DNA of 64,000 nt, from contig NC_052510.1 of assembly GCF_014356525.2 (NCBI RefSeq), positions 18,271,999 through 18,335,998 of the forward strand, in the 5' to 3' direction. Each line of letters opens with the position of its first letter. The stretch's first letter is position 1. This document shows positions 21,437 through 34,890 of this stretch, in pieces. A program made the position numbers and the translations under genes. The notes beneath the pieces are model-generated. The model was given only the letters and a program-made list of their open reading frames with translations, had not been told where the DNA came from and searched no databases. This stretch comes from Nilaparvata lugens. Taxonomy: Eukaryota; Arthropoda; Insecta; Hemiptera; Delphacidae.

Positions 21437-23114
21437 TCCAGAATGAAATTAGTAGAATATATTTAAATTAAGCTACGTTATTGTGTTTTAAGATGGAATG
21501 GCTTGTTGAACTATATTGAGTTAATTACTGAAAGTTCTTTCTCTCAAAAAAATATTTATTTTATATTTCATTAGATGCTGCCTCAAGCGATAATTTTGAA
21601 CTCTATATGTAGTTGTATAGAATAGTCAGTAATGAATCCATCCCATTTAATTCAATGCCTCTCATTGGTGGTAATATTTCTATGATAAAACTAGTAGTTC
21701 TGTGAACATTAGATCTCGCGCAGTTATAAACCACAGCCTCCTCTAATACTGTCCATCACAGTAAATTCTGTCCTGTCTTGTCGTGTCGGCGAAATATCGG
21801 TGTATAAACGACTGATGGCTGTTTGGGTTGTTGTATCGACAATGTTAATAATTTGATCCAAACAGTTATGCTACTATCATCAAAAGCTTACCGAGTTTAA
21901 AGCAGACACGGATACTAGAATACTGTATTTAATCCGTGAAACCAGAGAAAAGTCGGGAGAAAATATTATGCTACTTCGAGTTACCAATTGCATGCCTCAC
22001 TGCATGCAATTAATAGTCCACACAACAGCTGATTTTTTACTAAGTTACATTTAGATATTAAATTGCATGCGTCCTAGCATGCAATTAATAATCCACTCGA
22101 TAGCTGATTTATGATGAATAATTCTATAGTCTGATTTTCACTCTAATATTGGCGTATGAAGGAGGTTCTTTTCCTTCTATATTATCCTTAAAATGCCAAA
22201 TTTTCAAAAACCTTTATATACGTCGACGCGCAATTTAAAAAGGAACATACCTGTCAAATTTCATGAAAATCAATTACCGCGTTTCGCCGTAAATGCGGAA
22301 CATATAAACATAATATATTATATAAACATGAAGAGAAATGCAAAACCGTTGACTTGAATCTTAGACCTCACTTCGCTCGGTCAATAATATTTTTAGAGAA
22401 CCATTGCTCTCATTGAACGATAGTTGATGTTATTAACAATTGGTATTGGGGTCTGTTTCAGAGTTCACTATATGTTATGTGAGGATGTATTGGTCTTTCA
22501 TGCCCAGAAAGCAGCTCTCGATTGTATCACTCGAAGGTTGTATACTCAATCTGTATACAATGAGCATTAGTATTGAGATTTGTATACCCAATCAGAATAT
22601 AATGAGTTTGAGTATTGAGATTCTATATTCAAGCCTCGGTGATTGGTCAGAATGTGCTAGCCAAATGGGCGGAGTTTACATGACAAGCGACCAATGACGT
22701 GATGTTTTTAGGATAAACTTGTACAACTACAAAATAGCGGATCTCTCAAGAGATTGCTTATTGGAGGAATTCGAAATCAGTTTTCATTTGCATTCACCAT
22801 TAGAAGCATCTAATGACTCTGTTTGATTGCCCTTGAATTTTCCATGATCATGATGACATTGACATTGATCCAGATACTAGATTACATTGGTGTTTTTAAA
22901 GCAGACACGGATAGTTGTGATTATTATGTAATGAGAACAGTGACGTAGAATAGGTCACATCCATAGGCTTACTGATACAACTTCTCCTATGCCGGTATGT
23001 TTTTACAATAATTATAGTCTTGATCAGTTAACAAATCGTTAGTATTCACAGAACAATGTGTCCCTTGGAAATTACTGAGATATTGCAATTATTCAAATGC
23101 TAATGAATTAATTA
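21437..23114. other. Intergenic stretch with small palindromes
   Basis: AATTGCATGC motifs form two 26-nt palindromes near 21988 and 22061, each followed by a similar AATAGTCCAC/AATAATCCAC and AGCTGATTT sequence, so a unit of about 75 bp is duplicated. A 19-nt string TTTAAAGCAGACACGGATA occurs near 21896 and again near 22895. No gene is supported. Confidence 0.5.
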
Positions 23115-23243
23115 TTATTATTAAACGAAAATCCAAATTGAATGCTGTAATTCACCCCGAAGACTTCTGCTACTGCAAATAATGACAACAGGGTAAACTG
23201 TCACTAGGCTAAACTGAATTTCCATTTAGCTGTTTACCCAATG
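23115..23243 (+). repeat. Diverged copy of one arm of the palindrome at 44711-45020
   Basis: It shares AACGAAAATCC, CACCCCGAAGAC, CTGCTACTGCA and TGACAACAGGGT in order with the left arm at 44727-44800. Only one orientation is present here. Confidence 0.7.
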
Positions 23244-24977
23244 TGCCCCTTGTTTGAATGTCCTTACCCAGTATTTTAATGATAGAATGAGTTAGATTTC
23301 AAGATACTTATAATCCCATATTCATAAAAAACCAAATTTAGTTGTATTTCAAAATTTTGAAAAAAAATACTTCACTCCCACTCTTCCTTATGAAATGCTA
23401 TTCAAAAGGTTCTCTTGTAATACATTATTTTTTGAGCTTGATACTCATGGCCAAATAGAACAGAAAATTTGCTTTCAATTGATTAAAAATAATATAAGAA
23501 GGATTAATTTTTCACCCACTCACATTATTATTTTTTCAAATACTGAATACTCATCGAAGAGATAATCTTATCTACAAAATTATACTCACATGAAAAATTA
23601 ATGTGACAAATATAACACTCATAAATAAAAATCTTGGAGACATTATTTGCAAACAAAGGAATATTCCCTTATAGAAACTATTGATAGCAGTCACTAAACA
23701 CCGTAATGATCACGTAAACTCTAATTCATTTCACCATTCTAGTTGTTCTTTTATTATTCCATAATCAATATTAGTGATTTGAAATCTCTTACAGTCCTTG
23801 TGTCAAGATAACACTTCAGTACCGGGTTTCTGCATTTGTGAATAATAAATACACATATTCTCTCTTAGAAGAACAAAGAGCTTTTCTGATTTACCTGATA
23901 ACTCCTCATTCATGTTCTAAGTCTTTGATTACAGTATCTTTGTAATATACTTAGTTGCAATCATTGATTTTTTAGATATTTCTCAAGTTAAGTGGACGTG
24001 GGAAGCAGATGCTTCTTCATTATTGGATTTGAAAATAATTATTCTTTCACTCTCATCCCCTTGATAGTATATGGTCCAGGTTAATGACCTTACAGTAGAA
24101 TTTCAGGCTCTAATATTAGTGGAATATTTGGATGGTCGATCATGGCAAACATCACTTTATTTCTATTCACTCATCTATCATTACTTTTTCAGTCACTTTA
24201 CATCAACACTTCGAATAAAACTGATAATGAGGGTACTGATTTGGTACTCATCATCTCGAGTTATATAATTAACCCTTCATTATCATCTCAGCGAATGTTG
24301 ACGGGATTGGAGAATCTTATAAAGTGTTCTCCGTCACCTTCCGTATGTAGGTAATCTAATCATGAGATTGGAGAGTTAGAACTAAACTTTTCAATGCACG
24401 ATGTCATTTTCTATGAATACTTTGATAATATATGTTAACTCCTAAATAGGCTATTCCATAGACGCAGCGACTATGGAGAAATCAATTTATCTTGATCCAT
24501 GATGTGCTGCATAAAGCTAATGTATTAGGAGACTTTGATAAAATCATTAGGATGCATTGTAATTGATCCACTCAAGCTTAATGGTAACTAATCACTATGC
24601 TATTTTAAAAAAATAATAGGCATAATAATATATTATATTATAATTATACACATATTACATAGAATGATTGCCAGGTGGAGAAGTAATGATACGTTTTTAT
24701 TAGATTCCATACAGCTGATTTATTCCAGAAAAGTTTGATGATGATTTTACAAATAAATATCAAGTCATGATGCAGTTGGAATATTCCAGTATCATCTCAA
24801 TAATTCAATGTTGAATAATTCTGATAATACTGAAGATTAACAATGGAATACTTTGGAACAGAAGTTTTAAAGCACTTCTGTATCAATTTGTTTGATACAT
24901 CATTTCAATCAATTTATGTGGATTCAGTGGAGTTGAGTTGCAAGAGATATTTATCTGTTTAGTTTCTGGAAGAATGT
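23244..24977. other. Intergenic stretch and 3' flank of the next gene
   Basis: AT-rich sequence with no recognised exon or element. Short plus-strand ORFs near 24071-24354 lack any domain signal. Confidence 0.4.
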
Positions 24978-26228
24978 TTAACAGCAGCATCCACAGCATG
25001 GCTTGCAGCAGCAGCAACATGGCTGGCAGCAACAGCAACATGGCTTGCAACAACAGCAACATGGCTCGCAACAGCAACAACATTTCTGGCAGCAACAGCA
25101 TGGCTTGCAACAACAACATGGCTTGCAACAACAGCAGTCTGGCTCCTTGATGATGGTGGTGTCACCGCACTTCTTGTGGCAACAGCATCCGCAACATGGC
25201 TTGCAACAACAGCAGCATGGCTGGCAACATCCGCAGCTGCAGGCGTTGGCGACCTGTTCACAAATAATTTTTTTTTATAATTTGATAAAACATATTTTGC
25301 AGAGCTTTTTTCCATCCAATTAGAGAATTTGTGATAAATAATACTTATTTGATACCACCACCACGGTATTTAGGTTTTCAACTTCGGAAGCTATTTCATC
25401 ACACTTTCAATCCCTAATGTCTAGATTATCCCAATTCATAACAACCTTTTATTCTGATGATTCAAAGCATTTTTGGAAGGAAACAATAGGAATTTTTTAT
25501 GGGAGAATTCATATTGTTAGATGTTTTCATAATCAGTTACCATACTAATAATCTCAAGTAATGGTAAAATATAGAATATCTCTCAAGTAATATCTCTCAT
25601 ATAAATAGTAATGGTAAATAGCGGAAATACAAGTATACTGGGTCAAACTGCGTCTATGAAGAACTACAGAAGCAATGGAACAACTTGATCGAATCTTTAC
25701 TATTTCAGATTCTCGTTAATATCATCACGAATTTTCTAGTTTAGAATTATACTCTTGAAAAATGGTAGATTTTAACCGTTAATCAGGTTGTGAATCAGGG
25801 GGACTTTAGGTGTAGAATATTATTTTATCAATCATTATTTTGTTAACTCTGCCGGTATGTTGAAAAGCTGAAAAATTCGATGAATATTCCTGTAGGATGG
25901 AATTGTATCTGTTATTGAGTTTTTGAAACTCTACTTGGAAAATAATTAATTTTTGTCATGTTGAGGAAACTGATGAGTATTTTTGATTTTTTACTAATAA
26001 TTTCAATTACCGTACATGTAGTACAAATTACTAGCAATATTTTTTGACATTAACTACTAGAAATTGGATGTCAGGTTGAATCCTAAAACCGAGGAGTTGA
26101 GAGAACAGATTTACAACTAGCAATAGTAATGTTGGTCTAAAATCTATCATTTTGGTAATTTGTTTATTACTCACCTCAAGAGCGACCACAAGGGCGAAGA
26201 AAGCAGCGAAAAGTGACTTGGATGCCAT
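24978..26228 (-). CDS. Small secreted Cys-rich cassette protein, two exons, 109 aa
   Basis: Exon 1 is 26228-26175 ([18 protein letters not shown], donor GTGAGT). Exon 2 is 25253-24978, acceptor TTTGTGAACAG, phase 0, stop TAA at 24980-24978. The mature protein opens [14 protein letters not shown] and consists mainly of units of three to five Cys followed by KP, QP, EP or QK (for example CCCCCKPCC), with one family cassette [18 protein letters not shown] near residues 43-60. Well over half of the residues are Cys. No other domain is visible. The signal exon is close to those at 62485 and 62898 (MA-[AS]-K-[ST]-[LI]-x-A-x-x-A-L-V), indicating recent duplication. Extracellular disulfide cross-linking is inferred from composition alone. 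Longer ORFs on both strands here are Gln- or Ala-rich shadows. Confidence 0.88.
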
Positions 26229-26286
26229 TTTTAGTAATTCGTAGTTAAGGCTGTGCAAAACTTAATTAACTTTGTAAAAATTGTAG

Positions 26287-26294
26287 TATTTATA
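26287..26294 (-). promoter_or_regulatory. TATA box of the 109-aa Cys-rich gene
   Basis: Minus strand TATAAATA about 60 bp upstream of the ATG at 26228; the same octamer recurs upstream of 39437 and 55032. Confidence 0.7.
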
Positions 26295-27926
26295 CAACTC
26301 ATTTCAATCAAATCTTCACTCAGAGTCTAATATCAGTCTCCAAAGTAGGATATGACATGTTATTTCAAACAATCATATTTTTGCAACGTTGTTTGTGAAG
26401 CTTTATCGTAAGGAATACTGCCAAATCACTAATTTAAACATGAATTCACAAATTTCCTGTTGTTCACAAGAAAAAATTCAATAGAACGTGTTTTTCCGTG
26501 AAAAGTGTTATAATGTTGGTATTTATGATGATAAGATTCTTCCACCTTGTACACTCGGCAAGTGTTAGAACATTTCTGTTTTCCACTTGTTTGATTTGAT
26601 TCGTCTTGATATGATGTGTGAAATAATTTTTCACGGAATTTTGCTTTCAAATTCATGTAGTCTATAATAAGTCATTGCTCTTACTAGGTCATTGCTCTTC
26701 CTATGATACAGAGATTTTTCATGAAAATTGTGAGTTAGGAAAACAAGATGACTTATGAGAGAAAGAATTAAACAAAATTGAATTTTAATTGTGGCATACT
26801 ATGGCCTGGTTGCACAAAAGCTTGTTAAATTTCAACCGTGCTTAATCTCACAAGAACCAATCAGAGAAAGCTTGTTAGAAAAGACGGCTTCTCGTGAAAT
26901 TAATCACGGTTAAAATTTAACCGGTTGCTGTGCACTCGGTACTATGAGTTCAACATCAATTTCGAAATCTCATTGTTATATTGATTGAATTCCATTGACA
27001 TAAGAAATGTTATCGAATGAACTCTAGGGCGTACAACGCACAATATTGGCTCCTTATTCACAAGCTCTATCACTACTAGTATACTGATTAGTCTGTAATA
27101 TCTAGTGGTGTATCTACTAACTTACAAGTAGTATCATACGATGTATTTGTTTATAAAGCGTAATTTGAATAACGCTACTTAAGGGTATCTCCAACCCACA
27201 ATTCACATCTTAACAACATCCGAACAGTAGAATTTTAAGGTTTGTAAATGCATAGGTTTCTTAAAGGGGCGTAATCTAGAATTACTCTTTCTGGAACATA
27301 ATATATTTGGAGATAACAGAACAATTCCTTATTTTTTAATTTATAACCATATCATTAAAACTTACTAAATCCCTTAATAACAGATATACAGTATGTTCTG
27401 CACTCACACTTTTGCGCATTTTACAACTGTTGCAGTTTATTTATTTTAGGATACAATCACAAATCATATAAATATGATTGGGAAGGAATAACAGGCTTGG
27501 CCTAAAACTATTCCATTCCCAAATTTTGATAATGAAATTTTCAAAAAAGTAGGTTATGATTCTACTGTAAGAAGTTCAAGTTCAATTTTCGTCCGAAATT
27601 TTGAAATTTAGATGAATCAAGACACCAAATTATAGTTAAATATCACACTTAATTATCACTACACATTGAATAAATATTTTATAAAATTTTCAAGCCAAAA
27701 AACACACAACTTCTCATCTATGAGAAAAAATACACACCGTTCTGATTGTCTTTTGATTCTGAAGCCAATCATGAACAATTTCAAAAAAGGAAATTGGAAT
27801 TTTAAATCAATAACCCATGAATATGAAAAAATACAAAATATTTATTGACAGCAAGACTACAACATGATTCCAACACGCTTTGCCAACCTATTCATCGATA
27901 AATGATCCATTATGATGGAGAAATAA
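26295..27926. other. Intergenic stretch containing one foldback
   Basis: AT-rich sequence; apart from the foldback at 26806-26934 nothing is recognised. Short ORFs near 26429 and 27666 show no domain or splice context. Confidence 0.4.
26806..26934. repeat. MITE-like foldback
   Basis: The left end CTGGTTGCACAAAAG and AACCGTGCTTAATCTCAC pair with GTGAAATTAATCACGGTT and CCGGTTGCTGTGCAC on the right. Small and non-coding. Confidence 0.7.
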
Positions 27927-30900
27927 TCAACAGCACGGAATAGCATGTGTGGGCTCCTTGATAACAATGGTAGTCTTCCCTTGACCATTGTTACAAAGGG
28001 GATCACATTGTCCACACCCCATTCCTCCATAGCTCCATGGATTTGAGATTGGTTGACATCCACAACCACAAACTGCGGGACTTTGTACGATGACTTTTCT
28101 CCCTGAACAGCTGGGAGATTCACAGCATCCACAAGAGCATCCGGGCCTGTTATTACCAGTGATAATGATTGTGTCACCAGATTTCTGAGGGGAGCAGCAT
28201 GGTGTTTCACATTTGTTTAGCCCACAACATGATTTTTGACATCTATTGAGTCCACAACATGATGTTTCGCAGCATTTGTTTGGTTCACAGCAGCAGCAGC
28301 AACAGTCATCGTCGCAGCATCTTGATCTGCATCTGTGAGATCTCCTTGGTTTGTGTCGACAGCGTCTTGACGAATCACAGCAGCAGTCGTCGTCACAGCA
28401 ATAGCAGCAACAATCTCTGTTTCTGTGACATCTATTCCTTCGTCTATCCCTTCTGCAGCCACTCGATACGACAATCTGAGTTTAAACACAATAATCGATC
28501 AATTAACATTTTTGACATGGTTTCATTCATAGCATAGGATACATAATAATAATGATTGTATCAGTATTGATGAGGGAATGAATAATCATATTCGAAGAAT
28601 ACATTCAACAGAAAAGAATACGAGCATTAGGAGTGAGGAAATCTATCAGAAGAGATGTATCAAATCCCCTTCTTTGCATTGTATTTCATGGTATGCAGGC
28701 AGGAATTTCAAAAATGAATGCAGATTCCAATAAGTGGAGTTTAATTCATTGGTATAAGTCAATTTGTATACGAGAATACATCTAGCTAGCATGACAGCAG
28801 CTGAATATGATTCTCCCTTAGAATTGATTTGTATATTTGAGCAAGGAAAGTGTCATGTACGAGTGAAAAATGGAAAACTTACGAGAGTATAAAGGTGCGT
28901 ACAGACTTATGCGCCACGAATAAGCGCATTTCACTTGTCATCAGCTGATGTTTTATCAGCTGATATTTGTATCTGTACAGAAACAGTAAGATGCATATTA
29001 TGAAATGAGCATAGCATCAGCTTATGAAAAGTGAAATGGGCGTTTTCTTGATCCTTAAGTCTTTACGCACCTTAGGAAATTGCATTCAGCGGGATGAAAT
29101 ACGTGGGCTGTTAATCATTGTTCTAATGAAGATGCGTATTCCAATAAGGTGAGTTTCATATGCCTCAAATATTCATTGTTGTACAATGCAACTCTGAGAG
29201 TGATGCCTGGAAAAAATATAAATGATTTTCATAGAGGAAAGAAAATTGTATGAATAGGTTTCAATCAGCTATTTCTATAGAAGTAACTTTTCACTAGAAG
29301 AGGAATCAATGTTCTGAACAAATTGAGATGATCACTTCGATAGGAAACGTTTTATAATAATAATGTATTTGGCATTATACGTATGCGAGTACATCTAATT
29401 TTCTAAGAGAAAATTGCTCTGGAGAAATGAAAATTACTCTCAACAGGGGAAAGAGTCATATTCTATGGAACATTTATTATGAAAGTTAATTCATTTTTAT
29501 TTGGAGTGAGGTTTTTGATTATTGATTGTTCTGAAGGATATAAGAGGAGAGATTTGGTTATAAATGGTTCAGAATCTGTTTACAGAATACATTTACTGGG
29601 AATGAATAATTATTTTTAGGTCATAAATTTCTCTTGATAAATGCAAAAGGATATTCGAGTGGTGTACATTCTTGATTATTTATCATTTTCATAAATCTGT
29701 AACAATGAACCGTCATGAACTGGACTTGATCTAGGAAGATACAAAATACGATTCGAGTATCATGTTCTAACCAGAGAGTAGGATCCTATATACTCTTTGT
29801 TTCTAAACAAAGTTGATAGCATATTGGGGCATCAAAGAAAATAATGAAATGGAAACAAAAGAATCCTGGATGAAATCAATATACAGAGATCAATAGTGCA
29901 AAATCCTTTTCCATTTGGAAGGAATCTTCAATTCATATTTCATGTGTTTTCAGAGGTCTATAAATTGAATAAATAATAGTATTGCTATTTTTCAAATAGA
30001 AGATACTTGGTCCACTTCTATCGAATGAATGTGAAAAAATTATTTCACCTTTATCGTTTGTCAAAAGCAAGCTGACACTTCACTCTTTATTGTAACTTAT
30101 TTTTAATCAGCAAAAACTAGTGCTAATATTTTTTCGCTCCACTTTCTATCTCATGGAAATATCCAAATAGTAATCGAATAAACAAATATTAATTTCGCGT
30201 ATCAAAATTTTAATCACGAAATTAGTTTATTCAGTTTCATTTATAAAGGTTTGATAGTTAGTTGATTCCATTACAAATTTGTCAGGGCTGGCGCAGCTAG
30301 GGACTGTTTAACGCAACCATAAATCGTATGCAATCGTAGACTACCAATCGTATGCATATTACAGTGGAGTCAAATTATTAGAGCATATGAAGTACTATTG
30401 TTCCACATGGTTACAATAGAATAGTTGATTTTGACTAATATTTCTGAATTTCACTCCGGTATCAAAACAATTTCCATTTCTGAAGACGACCTCTGTTTGA
30501 AACAATAGCTATATCATTTGAATTTTCCTGGTGAATGCTGACTCTCGAATCCAATTTCTCAAGATTCACCACCATTAGAAAGTAATAGAATAGGCTGCCT
30601 GTTCAAGGTGGGGTCTAGAAGAACATCGTATTATTGTCGAAAAAGTAACTTTTTTAATGAGTGTTACCTAGATCACCTTGCCGTTTTACGACTATTAAAT
30701 AGGTCATTATATTGATTTATAAATTGAATATGATTATTTTGAGAAGATTCAGCATAGCAATCGACAAATTAAATTACTATTGAGAATGATTATAAGGTTC
30801 AAAATAATATTGAAAAAACATTTCTAATGGAAAGTGAAATTAATGTATATTCCTCCAGCCTCCTTGGAATCAACAATTTTTGGTTGTAATAATTTGTACA

Positions 30901-31240
30901 GTTTTCAAATCTTGAGCTACATTACAACTATAGTTATGTATGTAGTGTTTTATATTGTGATAATAATTAGAATCATCATCAAGAAATTAATCCTTGCTGA
31001 GAATAATTCATATTTCTATGTCACTCTTCAACTTCAACCGTCGATGAACTCATGTACGAGAGTCTTGTAGATGAAATGGACCTGAAGCTTGTATTCAGAA
31101 TAGCAAAAACTCCAAAGAAATAGAATAAAGTGAAGATTTAAAATCTTTAAGCGCCTGGAAAGACAGAAATTATGAATAAAGTAATTTACCTGTAAAGCCA
31201 GTAATAAGAATATTGTCTGGACTAGTAATCTGCCGTTCAT
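27927..31240 (-). CDS. Secreted Arg/Cys-rich cassette protein, two exons, 199 aa
   Basis: Exon 1 is 31240-31190 (MNGRLLVQTIFLLLALQ, donor GTAAAT). Exon 2 is 28475-27927, acceptor TTTAAACTCAG, phase 0, stop TGA at 27929-27927. Most of exon 2 is hidden among overlapping ORFs in other frames; the Cys frame runs open for 182 codons. It begins IVVSSGCRRDRRRNRCHRNR, alternates CCCYCCDDDCCCD with Arg/Ser/His-rich links to about residue 75, then has CCEPNKCC and C-G-L-N-[RK]-C repeats. Two cassette relatives follow: KSGDTIIITGN (Cys lost) near residue 121 and a last GKTTIVIKEPTHAIPCC at the C-terminus. The Arg-rich, acidic-patched N-terminus sets it apart from the Gly/Pro type neighbours. A weak CATAAAAAT lies about 80 bp upstream. 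It stands head-to-head with the gene starting at 31918. Confidence 0.82.
28892..29073. repeat. MITE-like foldback in the intron of the Arg/Cys-rich gene
   Basis: Ends AAGGTGCGTACAGACTTA and its near complement TAAGTCTTTACGCACCTT; inside, ATTTCACTT / AAGTGAAAT pairing and a GATCAGCTGAT-like palindrome. Confidence 0.75.
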
Positions 31241-31845
31241 GATGATACAGAAACGATAAAATTCAAATCCTGTATCACAAAATCTGTGTAACAGTAACCC
31301 AATTGATCGAAAACTGAATTTTTATGAGGAAAACGATTTTTTCCTACCAAAGATTTTCAACAAATATGGAAATCAGAGATTCCATAATCTCGTGTCTTAT
31401 CTCCAAATCGTGATTTCCTAAACAACAATCAGGAATCTGGAAAACTTCTATCGCTAACTCTACACCTGTTCGTATCAGCTTTTCTTTCCTCATCAAAATC
31501 ACGGATAATCATGAAATTGCTATCTTCATAAATATATTCAAAATCCGATCCCTTTGAATTGAATTATCATTTTATCAAAAAGTTGTTAGCTTCAAACAAA
31601 AGGTGAGAATCAAGGTAGAGTGTTCAATTTTTACTTGAATGAGTTATTCTAAAGATTTGGAGATAAATATCCGTCTGATAATGTCATGCGTGATAACGAA
31701 TGTGAGAATAACAATAGAAATTGTGTACAATGATATTAAATGATTAGATAACACATCACTATTAGTTTCATGTCATGTTTATTAATTGTAATCGTGTAAA
31801 AACAAACATGATCATTTTCAATTCAATTTTGGGATTCAAAAAGAG

Positions 31846-31853
31846 TATATAAT
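31846..31853 (+). promoter_or_regulatory. TATA box of the Gly/Tyr/Cys gene at 31918
   Basis: TATATAAT 65-72 bp upstream of the ATG at 31918. Confidence 0.65.
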
Positions 31854-31917
31854 ATGTAACATTGATCTGTAATACATCACACTTCTCCAAGCAACAGCAA
31901 AAGAAGCTCTTCCAACA

Positions 31918-33561
31918 ATGGCATTCAAGTCGACTTTGATCGTTCTGGCTTCAGTAGCTCAGGTGAGAATTTTCTAAAATTTCCACGAAAATCATAATTC
32001 AAACTCTATGGCTCTGTGATTATTCCAATTTAAAAATGATAATCCATACAATCATAAAAGATTACCAATGATTCATACATCTATGAAAATCATACAATAT
32101 TATTCATATGAATAAAAACATTAAAACTTTGCGAATATTCAGTCATTTCGATTCATCTAGCAAGGTTCACAGAGTTGAGATTTCCACTATCGAAGATATA
32201 GAAAACTTCAAGCATTAAATATTTTTTGCTCTGGGTACAGAATCTCTGAAGATTATTCCTTTCAGGAGCTTTCACATTCGATAAATTCAGGTCTGAGAAC
32301 TTGTGACTTAGCCTATAAAGTGTATTACAAAATGTGTTGAATACCATGAGGCGTATTGAATAACAGAACATAATTGAATTTTTGTGTTTTCTCTATCATT
32401 CTATCATATTGTTTCCTCATTAGAATAACAGAATGCAAAACACTGCTCGGTTTATGTAAAGAGATATTATTCTAATCTCCACGATTAGATTGGTATTGTT
32501 ATTTCATCGTCACATACTACACTGTCTGACTTCATCATCATATCATTCTCATCCATCTAGATTCGTAGCAGGGTAACATCTAGATTCGATGTTCTAGATT
32601 CGTAGTTGAATCTGAAGTTGTTGATTAATTCTTCAATGTTGTTTCCCATCACGAACTGATTATTATTGAATCACTTATTGCTATTAGCAGTCTTTTTTCC
32701 TAATAGCAAAAAGTGATTGTTGATTACATATCATTACCAAGAATTGTTAAATTCGTTTTTTTGACATATTTTACCCCAATTATTATCCATATATAATTGT
32801 CTAATATACTTTCCAATTACTAAGCAGAGGTTACAATATCAATTCAGCCCGAATCTGAATATTTCGAACAAATAACGTTACCTAGACTTGTTACATTCGC
32901 TATTTTGCCATTTTCAACATCAATTCTCCACACATCTCTTATAACATCATCCTAATATAGCTTTCCAATAATAATATACTTTCCATGATACTAAGCAAAG
33001 GTTACAATATCAAGTTTGATAACATTCAATTTCTTATTGCAGCTGTCATTCTTCTGCCAGGCCGTTGACTGCGGCTGTGGCTGTGGCTGTGGGGTGCCAA
33101 GAATCTACAGTGTGGGAGACTGCTGTAACGGAGTGAGAAAGACAGTGATTGTCAAGAACGACCAGCCATGCGGCTGCGGCTGCGGCAACGCCTGCGGCTG
33201 CGGTAACGCCTGCGGCTGCGGTAACACATGCGGCTGCGGCTGCAACAAGAAGTGTGGTGACACAATTGTCATCAAGGAACCCAGCACTTGTTGCGGAGCT
33301 TCTCCCGCCATCGTCTCGTCGGGTTGTGGTCCCTTCTACGGAGGATTGAACTCCTACTACGGAGGTTACGGTTGTGGATGTGGATACGCTGCCGGTTACC
33401 CATACAACTACGGATACAACGGTTGCGGATACGGTTCTGGATACGGAGCCGGATACGGATGCGGATGCGGTTGTGGATGCGGATGTGGTTCAACTTGTGG
33501 CAAGAGCTGTGGTGACACCATTGTCATTAAAGAGCCCACCTGTAGGTGTTCTACCTGCTAA
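31918..33561 (+). CDS. Secreted Gly/Tyr/Cys-rich cassette protein, two exons, 187 aa
   Basis: Exon 1 is 31918-31962 (MAFKSTLIVLASVAQ, donor GTGAGA). Exon 2 is 33043-33561, acceptor TTTCTTATTGCAG, phase 0, stop TAA. The signal peptide probably continues to LSFFCQA, so the mature chain would start VDCGCGCGCG. Three cassettes occur: RKTVIVKNDQPC near residue 45, KKCGDTIVIKEPSTCC near 84, and KSCGDTIVIKEPTCRC at the C-terminus. Between them are CGCGNAC repeats, then a Gly/Tyr-rich stretch (GGYGCGCGYAAGYPYNYGYN) and a CGCG block. Gly-Tyr segments beside Cys blocks recall extensible structural proteins of cuticle or silk, only by composition. The exon is richer in GC than its surroundings. The 1080-bp intron has nothing recognised. 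Confidence 0.9.
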
Positions 33562-33619
33562 ACACATCAGACTGTGATATTTTTGTATAATATTTAGTTT
33601 AGCTATGATAGTTTTGAAT

Positions 33620-33625
33620 AATAAA
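33620..33625 (+). terminator. Poly(A) signal of the Gly/Tyr/Cys gene
   Basis: AATAAA 59 bp beyond the stop codon at 33561. Confidence 0.7.
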
Positions 33626-34743
33626 CTACATATTAATCAAAATCTAAGAATTCTTCTTCTTTCAACCTTGCAATTTTCTAATTCAGAGCATCATATTATA
33701 ATATAGATCGATATATATACAATGATTGTGTATTTCATGAATAGATCTACTCACATATGCAGTCTTCAGACTACAAATCATACTTACATTCTCATCTCGT
33801 GTACCGACTTAGCATTTACAGATGCACAAGCAGAAGCAATCTTGATACAATCCTTATAATATAGCATCTTTTTCCAATGATACCCAACTACATGACGAGG
33901 AATTGAGAAAAAATGTACTTTGTCCATCATCTAGTACCCACTGCCATCTGCCGGTGGAATCTGTAACAAGAGTTATGGACCAGCCAGTAGAGAGAGTATG
34001 TGGTGCTTTGAATGGAGCTTTCAGGCATAATTTGAATCTGATTTTGTTTGTAGTCGCTCTGTTGTTCTATTTATTACATTATCATATTATCATACTTGAC
34101 TTATTCTCTATCAACCTATTATCTCATGTGCATAGTTATATAGCCTATGCTGCAGCTCAATCCATCCATAGGAGATATGAGGTATGAAAGTATACAATAA
34201 AATTTATGGAATATCGATTTATTGAATGTTCAGAAGTAGGCCTGTTCATGTTTGATGGAAGTTCTGTATCCCTTTTTGAGAATAAGGCCTGACAATTAAA
34301 ACAGGAGTTTACAATATAATACAAGCATAAAGTACAAAAATGAAAAAAATTCTCTTTATTAGGCGGTGTTGAGACGTCTTCAGCACAAAGTCTTCTTCGC
34401 TACTCAATCTTGTACAAGATCATGACCTCTATTTGAAAGAGAGAAGCTCATTAGATTTCAAGAATACCTCTTTTGATGGAACTTCAGGTTAACTACTCTC
34501 CTATGTCAGTCAGATAATGTGAACTATCCAAAAACTATTTTTGGAACATAATTCTCAAATGTTCAAAAATATAAGTTCGCAATGGCGAACTAAACTCTGA
34601 GAGTATGATTTTTTAAATTGGAAACATTGAATTATAATAGAGATGATAATATAATGCTATCTATGAAAAAACGATTCACTGGTCAAGAATGTCACCATTG
34701 ATGAGTTGCTAACGTTTTCAAGTCTGCAACCTTCTATCAAATA

Positions 34744-34890
34744 ACGGTAAATATTCGTATATTTTTATTAGAAAAGTGAATAATATTTCATAATATATCC
34801 TCACAGGACATTAGTTTCATCCCAATCACATTCCCATATTGATGGAAAATATTATTCACTTTTCTAATAAAAATATACGAATATTTACCG
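34744..34890. repeat. MITE-like foldback, arms about 45 bp
   Basis: CGGTAAATATTCGTATATTT and ATTAGAAAAGTGAATAATATTT on the left are repeated as exact complements on the right, around a 50-nt centre. Confidence 0.85.

Noticed and set aside
33903..34187. 94-codon plus-strand ORF with a hydrophobic middle
   Set aside because: No promoter, splice partner or recognisable domain; low-complexity Leu/Ile/Tyr run in AT-rich DNA.
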